The notes below the pieces were generated by a model. That model searched no databases and was not told the origin of the DNA. It was given only the letters and a program-made list of their open reading frames with translations. A stretch of DNA of 27,027 bases, taken from a virus. The DNA is taken from positions 1 through 27,027 of IMG/VR virus record IMGVR_UViG_3300005588_000086; one strand, 5' to 3'. The position numbers and the translations under genes are program-made. This document shows positions 6,224-13,458 of the stretch, one piece after another (positions within the stretch are counted from its first letter, which is position 1; every line of letters begins with the position of its first letter).

Positions 6224-8890
6224 ATGCCATTAACAATTAATGTGGGGACTACGCCAACTAACGTAATTTCACAATTAAAAACAAAAAGCTTAAAAATAAT
6301 AAGATTATCATCTACTAAAAATACTTTTACAGCTAAATTTAATTGGTTTAGTGATTCTTCACCTGCAGATTATAGCTTTAAAGTAGGTGAAGAAATTATA
6401 GTTGCAGATGGTAGTACGACTCTATTTGGTGGAATAATCCAAGCATGCCCTAAAGTTAGATTGGGGCCAGGGATCTATGAATATACTTTATTTTGTACAG
6501 GATATGAACAGATTCTTTCAAGAAGAACAATTAGTGTAGCAAATTATTCAGGTACGTGTGGTGATCTAGCAGAATTAATTGCTACAAATTATCTTATTAC
6601 AACAAGTGATACATCTGAAGGAATGTCTTTAGGAACATTTGATGATGGGACAGATTTAACAAATTTAAATGAGGCTATTATATCAATATCAAAATTATAT
6701 GATACATTAGCAAAAGCCTCTGGATTTAAATGGTGGGTTGATGATGATAAAGAAATAAATTTTACTAAAGAACCTACGATTACTCAAGCACCTTATGATT
6801 TATTTCAAGCAACAGGAGACGCAAGAAGGCTTAATGATGTAAGAAATCCATCTAATTCTCCAGATTTATCAAATTTTAGAAACAAACAATTTTTCGTAGG
6901 TAAAGGGCAAAGTGGACAAGTTTTGTTTGGATCGGCTGAAGATTCTGCTAGTGTTACAGAAATGGCTACAAGATATGGATCCGGAGTTCATGGATCTATA
7001 GAATATGATAGCAAAGTAGAAACTTATACAGAAGCAAATGAAGCGGCTGCAGCTCTGCTTCAAAAACATAAAAATGAACCTAATCAATTTATATTTCAAA
7101 CAGAAGAAACAGGATTTGATATTAATCAATACTTTGATTGTACTTGGCCAGAACTTGATATTTCTACTGAAACAAGATTTGTAATTTCAAAAATAATAAT
7201 TAGAGATAAAGGTCGTTTCTTGTTATATGAAGTATATGCAGATGAGCGTATTGAAATAGTTGGAGAAGATTATGTTAATGCTCCTCCTATGGTATGGACA
7301 GAAAAATTTGGTAAAATGTCAACATCTGAAGAAGGATTAGGAAGTCCAGATTCAGGAGCTACAGATACTTATAGTGTATATGTATTTGAGGAGCATACGG
7401 ATACCAATCCAACTGATTTAACGAATGCTGCTCCTCTTACACTAGAAGCAGAAGCAATAATTAGTTTTCCAGCACATGCTTTCTTTGATGTGTCTTTGAC
7501 TGGTACTAATGGAACTTATTCAACAACTCCAATTGAGATCACATGTGAAGTTTATAAAGAAGTATGGAATGGAACATCTTATGATACTCCTACTCTCGAA
7601 CAAACGTTTACTTTTGTAGGACATTCTACTTTAGATCAATCATGGCATATAAGACACCCATTTAAAGATCTTCAAGTAGGAACTTATAGATTTTCGGCAA
7701 AATTATTAATAGGATCCGGAAATACATTTACTATAAATGATGATAATGATTTTAGAGTATGGATTACATCCCAAGGAATTAAAGCAGCTAATGGAGACTA
7801 TGTACCATTACCAGATCCACCAGTACCAGGCCCTGAGGGATATTTCATTGAACAGCTGGATTATATTACACACGAATCATCTTATGACGGAAATTACAAT
7901 GACTTAATTTGGTTAGATGATACGCATTGCATGTTGGCATATTATTCAAATGTCTTAAAACAATCCATAAAAGTATTTAGTGTAGATTCAAATTATGATT
8001 TAACGCTTGTTGATTCTTTAGATTTAACAGCAAGAGGAGAATGGACCAGTTTAATTCAATTAAGTAGTACAATGTTTGTTTGTGTTTATACATCGTCAGG
8101 AAATCAATATTATGATGTATTTACTATGGATGGTAGCTATAATTTAACTTTTTTAAATTATAATACATTTATTTCTGATCTTGATCAGCAAAGTTTGGTT
8201 AGAATCGATGATACACATTTTATTACAGCACAGAGAGGAGCAGACTCGGATGGATTTATAAGAACATATAGTGTTGATGGACTTGGAGTACTAACACAAG
8301 AAGATGCATTGGAACATGATACAGCTTTTGGTAGTTATAACAAATTAGCACGAGTAAGTGATTCAAATCTTTATGTATTAGCTTACAGAGGGGGAACAGG
8401 AGGACATTCTATTAAAACTTTCACTGTTGATGGATCATATGAAATTACAGAGGTAGCCAGTTATAAACATGAGACAATAAATGGCAGTAGACAATCTTTA
8501 GTAATGATAGATGATACGCACTTTGCTTTAGCTTATGATAGAGGTTCAGATGGAATTGTAAAAACTTTTAGCATGGATTCTGATGGAACTAACATAGCTG
8601 AAATTGATAGTATAGTGGAAGCAATGGGTTTTGATGAACCTTCTTTAGTTTTAATAGATTCAACACATCTAGCTTTAGCACTTAGAGGAACTGACAATGA
8701 TGGATATATAAATACTTATAGTTTTGATGAATCTTATGATAACTTGACAGAGATTGTCTCATTTGAGCATCAATCAGGAGCCGGATATTATAATGCAATG
8801 ATTATGCAAGACATTAGTCACCTTACACTAGCATATGGTGGATCAACTAGTGGATATATGAAAACATTTGGCTTAATAGAAGAACCATAG
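6224..8890 (+). CDS. Tail hub / receptor-binding protein with C-terminal beta-propeller
   Basis: 888 residues with AAGGAG before ATG 6224. The first ~350 residues look like a baseplate hub (gp27/Tal-like): it contains the SLKIIRLSSTKNTFTAKFNW start, a strand-rich FKVGEEIIVADGSTTLFGGII segment of OB/barrel type, and a WWVDDDKEINF element common in hub proteins. Residues ~370-530 form another beta domain ending in a Pro-rich linker (PDPPVPGPEG). From ~540 to the end there are seven repeats of about 48 residues. Each has a hydrophobic strand, a (D/S)(D/S)THF-type turn, a second strand and then xSVDxxY. I read this as a seven-bladed propeller that could bind a host surface ligand. No Dit gene separates it from the tape measure, so it may be the only tail-tip protein. 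Confidence 0.75.
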   Translation: MPLTINVGTTPTNVISQLKTKSLKIIRLSSTKNTFTAKFNWFSDSSPADYSFKVGEEIIVADGSTTLFGGIIQACPKVRLGPGIYEYTLFCTGYEQILSRRTISVANYSGTCGDLAELIATNYLITTSDTSEGMSLGTFDDGTDLTNLNEAIISISKLYDTLAKASGFKWWVDDDKEINFTKEPTITQAPYDLFQATGDARRLNDVRNPSNSPDLSNFRNKQFFVGKGQSGQVLFGSAEDSASVTEMATRYGSGVHGSIEYDSKVETYTEANEAAAALLQKHKNEPNQFIFQTEETGFDINQYFDCTWPELDISTETRFVISKIIIRDKGRFLLYEVYADERIEIVGEDYVNAPPMVWTEKFGKMSTSEEGLGSPDSGATDTYSVYVFEEHTDTNPTDLTNAAPLTLEAEAIISFPAHAFFDVSLTGTNGTYSTTPIEITCEVYKEVWNGTSYDTPTLEQTFTFVGHSTLDQSWHIRHPFKDLQVGTYRFSAKLLIGSGNTFTINDDNDFRVWITSQGIKAANGDYVPLPDPPVPGPEGYFIEQLDYITHESSYDGNYNDLIWLDDTHCMLAYYSNVLKQSIKVFSVDSNYDLTLVDSLDLTARGEWTSLIQLSSTMFVCVYTSSGNQYYDVFTMDGSYNLTFLNYNTFISDLDQQSLVRIDDTHFITAQRGADSDGFIRTYSVDGLGVLTQEDALEHDTAFGSYNKLARVSDSNLYVLAYRGGTGGHSIKTFTVDGSYEITEVASYKHETINGSRQSLVMIDDTHFALAYDRGSDGIVKTFSMDSDGTNIAEIDSIVEAMGFDEPSLVLIDSTHLALALRGTDNDGYINTYSFDESYDNLTEIVSFEHQSGAGYYNAMIMQDISHLTLAYGGSTSGYMKTFGLIEEP

Positions 8891-8904
8891 AATAGGAGGT
8901 TAAA

Positions 8905-9192
8905 ATGAATCAACCAATTGTAAGAAGGTATAATCCTGAAGCATGTGATTTAAAACATCGCGGATTAAATACAAGAGTTAAACAAAATGAAGAAGATATT
9001 ACAGATCTAAAAGCAATTGCAATTAGGTTGACAACTTTAGCCGAGAATAGCCAAAAATCTTCTTCAGGCTGGATTAATACCCCAGCTGGATTACTAATAT
9101 TAAAGGTAAGTTTATTCGTAGTGATAGCCTTAATTTGTACCGCTACGGGTATTAATATATTCCAACTATTAAGTCAAGGAGGTGTAGTTTAA
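8905..9192 (+). CDS. XhlA-like lysis-associated membrane protein
   Basis: 95 residues, TAGGAGGTTAAA before ATG 8905. The layout is that of XhlA/haemolysin-type proteins: a polar N-terminal part predicted as coiled coil (LNTRVKQNEEDITDLKAIAIRLTTL), then one membrane segment near residues 66-87 (LLILKVSLFVVIALICTATG). Such proteins lie beside holins in Bacillota phages and assist lysis or anchor to the tail/hub. It overlaps the holin gene by one base and precedes the endolysin, so it belongs to the lysis cassette. Confidence 0.6.
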   Translation: MNQPIVRRYNPEACDLKHRGLNTRVKQNEEDITDLKAIAIRLTTLAENSQKSSSGWINTPAGLLILKVSLFVVIALICTATGINIFQLLSQGGVV

Positions 9193-9497
9193 TGGATAAC
9201 GTTTTAGAATTTATTCAACCAGAATTATTTATTTTAATTCCAGTATTATTTGCTTTGGGATTATTTCTTAAACTTAAGAAGGATTTCAAAAAAGAATATA
9301 CTATCCCATATATTATCTTAGGAATTTCAATTGTCCTTTGTCAATTGTATATGAGCATAGTTTTAGAATTAGGTTTTGCTCCAAAGATCTTTATCATTTC
9401 ATTTATTCAATCAGTTTTAATTGCAGCTGTTCCCGTATTTGGAAATGAATTAATTAAACAAGCAGTTGTTAAAAAGAAAGACGATATAGGAAACTAA
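9192..9497 (+). CDS. Holin (A118-like, phage_holin_5_2 type)
   Basis: 101 residues, starting with FIQPELFILIPVLFALG and two or three membrane segments (about residues 10-24, 40-58 and 66-84), ending in a positively charged tail KKKDDIGN. The opening 'xxPELxxLIPVLxxxG' motif is the signature of A118-type holins. Holins accumulate in the cytoplasmic membrane and open it at a timed moment, releasing the endolysin. The gene sits between the XhlA-like gene and the amidase endolysin, as expected. Confidence 0.8.
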   Translation: MDNVLEFIQPELFILIPVLFALGLFLKLKKDFKKEYTIPYIILGISIVLCQLYMSIVLELGFAPKIFIISFIQSVLIAAVPVFGNELIKQAVVKKKDDIGN

Positions 9498-9519
9498 TCA
9501 CTATTTAAGGAGTGACATT

Positions 9520-10344
9520 ATGAAATTGACAAGCAGTGAATTAAAGGCTTTAGAATGGGGAAACGAGAACATTAAATTTGTAGGAACTAGTAATACTAAT
9601 AAATGGAAGACCAGATATTCAAATCACTATAAAAGAGCTTTTACCCCAACTACAATTGTTGATCATATTTCAGAAGGAACCATGTCATCTTTGATCGATT
9701 GGTTTACTTCAAAAGGTAATACAGGATCTTCTTCTCATTTTGGTATTTCTAAGAAAGGGGAAGTAGTTCAATTTGTAAAGATTGAAGATAGAGCTTGGTG
9801 TAATGGATTAATTAAAGATCCATCAGCAGATATGATACATCAAGTTGGATTAGATATTAATCCTAATCAATATACTATTTCAATTGAACATGAAGGAAGA
9901 TATCGAGAAACGAAAGGAGCATTAACTGCTGAACAATTAGAAGCAAGTATTAAAACTCATGCTTACATTATTGCTTATGTCAAAAAACATTTTAACTTTG
10001 AAATACCAGTAAATAGAAAACATATTATCGGACATTATGAAATTGATGCAATCAATAAAATTAATTGCCCAGGCAAAGATTTTCAATGGTTTGAATTAGT
10101 GCAAGAAGTTCAGATTCTATTAAATCAAAATACTCTTCTTGATATAGAAGGACATTGGGGAGAAGAATTTATGAAAAGAGCAGTTAAACTAGGATTAGTT
10201 GAGGGATATGGTGGGAAGTATATGAAACCAGATAAGCAAATGACTAGAGCAGAAGCAATTACTTTAGCTGTTAAAACTTACGACAAGGTGATTAATGATT
10301 TAGTTACTATTATAAAGGACTCTTTAAATGATTTACAGAGTTAA
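9520..10344 (+). CDS. Endolysin: N-acetylmuramoyl-L-alanine amidase (Amidase_2) with one SLH domain
   Basis: 274 residues, AAGGAG before ATG 9520. Residues ~25-200 are an amidase-2/PGRP domain, a zinc enzyme that cleaves the bond between MurNAc and the stem peptide: His49 (IVDHIS), His172 (GHYEID) and Cys183 (NCPG) are the expected zinc ligands, with the SHFGIS motif at 72-77 and IEHEG near 122-126. Residues ~208-250 read DIEGHWGEEF... TRAEAI, a single SLH repeat that binds pyruvylated secondary wall polymers. No signal peptide, so export depends on the holin. One SLH copy instead of the usual three is unusual. It is followed by a terminator. Confidence 0.9.
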   Translation: MKLTSSELKALEWGNENIKFVGTSNTNKWKTRYSNHYKRAFTPTTIVDHISEGTMSSLIDWFTSKGNTGSSSHFGISKKGEVVQFVKIEDRAWCNGLIKDPSADMIHQVGLDINPNQYTISIEHEGRYRETKGALTAEQLEASIKTHAYIIAYVKKHFNFEIPVNRKHIIGHYEIDAINKINCPGKDFQWFELVQEVQILLNQNTLLDIEGHWGEEFMKRAVKLGLVEGYGGKYMKPDKQMTRAEAITLAVKTYDKVINDLVTIIKDSLNDLQS

Positions 10345-10348
10345 TCTC

Positions 10349-10378
10349 AGCCATCGAAAGATGGCTTTTCCTGTCTTT
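10349..10378 (+). terminator. Rho-independent terminator after the lysis cassette
   Basis: AGCCATC (10349-10355), GAAA loop, GATGGCT (10360-10366), then TTTTCCTGTCTTT. It closes the late operon 5 bases after the endolysin stop and lies just before the promoter of the replication operon. Confidence 0.85.
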
Positions 10379-10388
10379 ATATATTTAT

Positions 10389-10417
10389 TTTACATTTTCT
10401 CAAAATTGTAGTATAAT
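10389..10417 (+). promoter_or_regulatory. Sigma-A-type promoter for the replication operon
   Basis: A -35 hexamer TTTACA (10389-10394, five of six to consensus) and a perfect -10 TATAAT (10412-10417) are separated by exactly 17 bases. It lies between the terminator and the first gene of the replication operon (10457). The leader would be about 35 bases with an AAAGGAG site before ATG 10457. Confidence 0.8.
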
Positions 10418-10456
10418 AAGAAAAAGCACTTACAACACTATGAAAGGAGCAATACT

Positions 10457-10954
10457 ATGGGCAGAACGTTTTTAGATTATACAGTGAAAGAATTAAGAGA
10501 TACTGCTAAAGAAAAGCAAATTGTAGGAAGATGGGATATGAATAAATCTCAACTTATTGCAGCCATTCAAGAATCTGATAGATTAGGAATGGAATATGAT
10601 CAACCTGTAAAAGATGAAGGACCGGATCCATTTGATAAAATGTTAGAAGAAAAAGTAGTAAAATCTTACCCTACTAAGGATACAAAAGCTAGATATAGAG
10701 ACAATGCAGAAGTAGGAACTTTAATTGCATTTTATGTTGGGCCGAGACTTATGACTGCAATGATCAAAACAATTAAACATAATGATTTAATTGTAGAAAC
10801 AAAAAGAGGATCCAAGTTTACGGTAAATAAAGAAAATGTAGTTTGGTTTAAAACAGGAGAAAGATGGCCTAAATTTATTTATCAAGAATTGAAAGGTAAG
10901 CGAAATGACAACCAAGAAAATCACAGTCAAGCAAAAAACCGATCAAGTCATTGA
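10457..10954 (+). CDS. HeH/Rho-N-like DNA-binding protein, first gene of the replication operon
   Basis: 165 residues. The N-terminus (about 7-38: YTVKELRDTAKEKQIVGRW followed by NKSQLIAAIQ) has the helix-extended-helix pattern of the Rho-N/SAP/HeH/LEM-type modules, small domains that bind nucleic acid in other proteins. A middle segment is acidic. The C-terminal ~70 residues (GTLIAFYVGPRLMTAMIKTI, then HNDLIVETKRGSKFTVNKENVVWF) look like a small SH3-like beta-barrel, as in many nucleic-acid-binding proteins. It is the first gene after the promoter. The downstream gene starts 50 bases inside its 3' end. Function unknown; a role in DNA handling is an inference. Confidence 0.6.
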   Translation: MGRTFLDYTVKELRDTAKEKQIVGRWDMNKSQLIAAIQESDRLGMEYDQPVKDEGPDPFDKMLEEKVVKSYPTKDTKARYRDNAEVGTLIAFYVGPRLMTAMIKTIKHNDLIVETKRGSKFTVNKENVVWFKTGERWPKFIYQELKGKRNDNQENHSQAKNRSSH

Positions 10955-11399
10955 TGAATATGCTGATTTATTAACTAAAAAGAAGTCAATTGAAAATGAT
11001 CTTGCTGGATGCAAAGCAGAATTAGAAGAGTTAGTTGAATCTTATTACCCTGATGAAAAAGAATTTAAATCTGTTTCTGGAATTATACTTAAGTTAAAAA
11101 AATCTTTAACTGTGGTTTATGATCCTGATCTTATTGAGAAATTACTTAAAAGTATTTCAAAGGATCTGGCTGAGGAAACAGTTAATAAGAAAATCATTAT
11201 TGATGATTATGTAGGTTTGATAAACTATCTTTCAGAATGCGGAGTAGATCCTAAAATATTTAAATCTTTCTTGTCGGTAGAAAAGACTGTTAAAAGTGCT
11301 GATATAAATAAATTGCATGAGAAGGGAATAATTGAATTAGAATCTCTAAAACCGTGTATTATTTCAGCTAAATTATCTAAATCATTTGGAGTAAAATAA
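10905..11399 (+). CDS. Unknown protein in the replication operon
   Basis: 164 residues, start chosen at ATG 10905 after AAAGGTAAGCGA; this overlaps the previous gene by 50 bases in another frame. It is Lys/Glu-rich and predicted helical, with a coiled-coil-like N-terminal part (IDEYADLLTKKKSIENDLAGCKAELEELVESYY). The start and helical character resemble phage Gp157/host-nuclease-inhibitor-type proteins, but I do not recognise a clear family motif and make no functional claim. Its end shares one base with the start of the primase gene (TAATG), so coupling with the primase is likely. Confidence 0.55.
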   Translation: MTTKKITVKQKTDQVIDEYADLLTKKKSIENDLAGCKAELEELVESYYPDEKEFKSVSGIILKLKKSLTVVYDPDLIEKLLKSISKDLAEETVNKKIIIDDYVGLINYLSECGVDPKIFKSFLSVEKTVKSADINKLHEKGIIELESLKPCIISAKLSKSFGVK

Positions 11400-12319
11400 T
11401 GTTACCTTTAGAAGCAGTTTTGAAATATTATAATCTTTTAAGATATGAATCAAAATACAAAATTGTTTGTCCCTTTCATGAGGATGTAAATGCAAGTTTA
11501 CAAATTGATTTGGATAAGCAGTTTTGGTTTTGTTTCGGATGCCAGATCGGAGGGGGATCTATAGAATTTGTTAAGTATGCAGAGGATTCCCTAAATGATA
11601 TGCAAGTACATATGCTTCACGCCAAGATAACCAAGAATTGTGAATTAAAAGGTAAATCTCTGGTAAAGCAAAGAAGTAAAGCAATTGAATCAGATGCAGA
11701 TTTGTACTTAGCTGCTCAAGATTATTATTTCAATTTAAAATCCCAAGATTGGGAAGTTGACAATGATCCAGATGTAGAATATATGATAAAAAGGGGATTT
11801 ACAAGAAAAGTTTTAACTGAATGTGGGATGAAGTTAGCTTATAATAACAACTATCCAATAGTCTTTCCTATGTATGATGAGGACAAATTTAGAGGATGGG
11901 TACGTAGAACCACTAATCTAGAAATTGAAAAGGACAGAAAGTATCTTTATAATAAAGGATTTTCTAGGAGAGACACTATCGTAGGAGATTATCATGCAAA
12001 AGTAGTTATGATTGTTGAAGGATACATGGATCGGCTAAAAGCAATTCAGTTTGGAATGAAATATGTAGGAGCTATCTTAGGGTGGAAAATTACTGAGGAG
12101 CAAATACAAAAATTAAAGGATGCAGGAGTTGAGGAAATAATCTCAGGATTAGATAACGATGAATGTGGTAAGAAAGGGACACGTGTATTGAGGCAACATT
12201 TTAAAGTTACAAGATTTCAATTTAAAAAAGGCATAAAAGACATTGGTCAAATGGATCAAGCTTTATTTGATAAATGTAAAAAGAAAACAATGGAAAAGAG
12301 GAGGAAAGATAATGGGTAG
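11399..12319 (+). CDS. DNA primase, CHC2 zinc-finger and TOPRIM (DnaG-type)
   Basis: 306 residues. Zinc finger: Cys24-x2-His27 and Cys45-x2-Cys48 (CPFHED ... FCFGC), the CHC2 motif that positions template DNA. TOPRIM part in the C-terminal third: IVEGYMD (about 204-210) with the catalytic Glu, and GLDNDECGKKG with the DxD-type metal residues. It makes RNA primers for phage DNA synthesis. No helicase domain follows, so unlike T7 gp4 this primase is separate and needs a helicase from elsewhere or from outside the window. The gene overlaps the upstream ORF by one base and the downstream SSB by eight. Confidence 0.88.
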   Translation: MLPLEAVLKYYNLLRYESKYKIVCPFHEDVNASLQIDLDKQFWFCFGCQIGGGSIEFVKYAEDSLNDMQVHMLHAKITKNCELKGKSLVKQRSKAIESDADLYLAAQDYYFNLKSQDWEVDNDPDVEYMIKRGFTRKVLTECGMKLAYNNNYPIVFPMYDEDKFRGWVRRTTNLEIEKDRKYLYNKGFSRRDTIVGDYHAKVVMIVEGYMDRLKAIQFGMKYVGAILGWKITEEQIQKLKDAGVEEIISGLDNDECGKKGTRVLRQHFKVTRFQFKKGIKDIGQMDQALFDKCKKKTMEKRRKDNG

Positions 12320-13103
12320 TATTGTTGATAAAATGAAAAATAATATTAAAAGCTCAGGCGGAAGTAGAAAGAAAATCTTATATGTAGGGGATGGGCAAAA
12401 GAGAAGGGTCCGATTCTTACAAGAATTAGATCAAGGCTTAGTTTTAACTTTTCATGATAGTTTTACTTTAGGTGTGAATGCACTTTGTTTAGACGATACG
12501 TTTGGGCAACCTTGTAAGCATTGTGGGAATGATGCTCTTAGAACACGTGAAATGTTTGGATTTTTAATCTTTGATTATGAGGATTCTGAAATAAAAGTAT
12601 TCTTATATGCAGCTAATAACTTTTCACCACTTCCTCAGATAATTGTATTTGCTGACACTTATGGTACAGTTACAGATCGTGATTTTGTAATTCATAGAAA
12701 TGGTAAAGAAAAGAAAACATCATATTCTGTAGTTCCATTAGATCCAGCTAAAATGAGAAAGCAACCTAAAAAACCATCTAAATCTGCTGTTCTAAAAATT
12801 ATTGCTAAAGCATTTCCTCAAGGGGATGATGATACAGACGATTATGATGATGCAGTTGAACAAGTTGAAGATGAGGAAGTTTGGGATGATGATGAATATG
12901 CAAATAAATCTCCTAAAGAATTATATAAACTTTGCAAAGAAAAAGATCTGGATCCTGATCAGAAACAACCGAAAGAATACTATATTGAGTTATTGAAATC
13001 CGATTCAGTTGATGATGAAGACTGGGATAATGAAGATGATGAAGACTGGGATGAGGATGGTGACAGTAATGATGAAACAATTCCAGATGTTGATGAGTGG
13101 TAA
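12312..13103 (+). CDS. Single-stranded DNA-binding protein, T4 gp32-like zinc type
   Basis: 263 residues from ATG 12312, chosen because GAGGAGGAAAGATA precedes it (the frame is open 23 codons further upstream). Residues His48, Cys59, Cys68 and Cys71 reproduce the His-x10-Cys-x8-Cys-x2-Cys spacing close to the zinc ligands of T4 gp32. The protein begins with the basic N-terminal segment needed for cooperativity and ends in a strongly acidic tail with many Asp and a final DEW. Between two acidic blocks sits a short HeH-like unit KSPKELYKLCKEKDLDPDQK. It would coat single strands during phage replication and interact with the polymerase and RecA coded downstream. Confidence 0.8.
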   Translation: MGSIVDKMKNNIKSSGGSRKKILYVGDGQKRRVRFLQELDQGLVLTFHDSFTLGVNALCLDDTFGQPCKHCGNDALRTREMFGFLIFDYEDSEIKVFLYAANNFSPLPQIIVFADTYGTVTDRDFVIHRNGKEKKTSYSVVPLDPAKMRKQPKKPSKSAVLKIIAKAFPQGDDDTDDYDDAVEQVEDEEVWDDDEYANKSPKELYKLCKEKDLDPDQKQPKEYYIELLKSDSVDDEDWDNEDDEDWDEDGDSNDETIPDVDEW

Positions 13104-13458
13104 AAATGGTGATGACATTTTAAGAACAATATTTGATATTATTATTGAGAATGAAAAGAATTTTAATGATGATATTTTACCTAAAGATGATCCTGTTAAG
13201 TTTTTTACAATGATATCTGCTATGATAGTTGAGGCAGGGGAAGCATTGCAAGAAGATAAGAGATGGAAGATTCTTGTAGGTAACAAAAGGGAATACGAAA
13301 AAAATGATGACAAACAACTTGAGGAATTGGCAGACGTTTTTATTTATGGGATAGCTGCAATATTATATGCAAACTTTGATTATGATATGTTCATAGAAGC
13401 TGTTCTACAAAAACTGCAAATTGTTCATGAAATATCTTTGGAAGGAGCAAAATTATGA
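13093..13458 (+). CDS. MazG/dUTPase-like all-alpha NTP pyrophosphohydrolase (probable dCTPase/dUTPase)
   Basis: 122 residues from ATG 13093 (13087 is an equally open alternative); it overlaps the SSB gene. Key residues of the all-alpha NTP-PPase superfamily are present: Glu47 and Glu50 (VEAGEAL), Glu54, the pair RWK at 57-59, and Glu78-x2-Asp81 (EELADVF), the ExxE...ExxD magnesium set. These enzymes turn dNTPs into dNMP and pyrophosphate. T4 uses one (gp56) to destroy dCTP so that only the modified form enters DNA. Placement beside the carbamoyltransferase and dCMP hydroxymethylase-like genes suggests the same task here, but the base specificity cannot be read from the motifs. Confidence 0.78.
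   Translation: MSGKNGDDILRTIFDIIIENEKNFNDDILPKDDPVKFFTMISAMIVEAGEALQEDKRWKILVGNKREYEKNDDKQLEELADVFIYGIAAILYANFDYDMFIEAVLQKLQIVHEISLEGAKL

Noticed and set aside
12802-12996. Open frame inside the SSB gene (Met/Lys-rich)
   Set aside because: It is a +1 shadow of the GAT/GAA-rich acidic tail.
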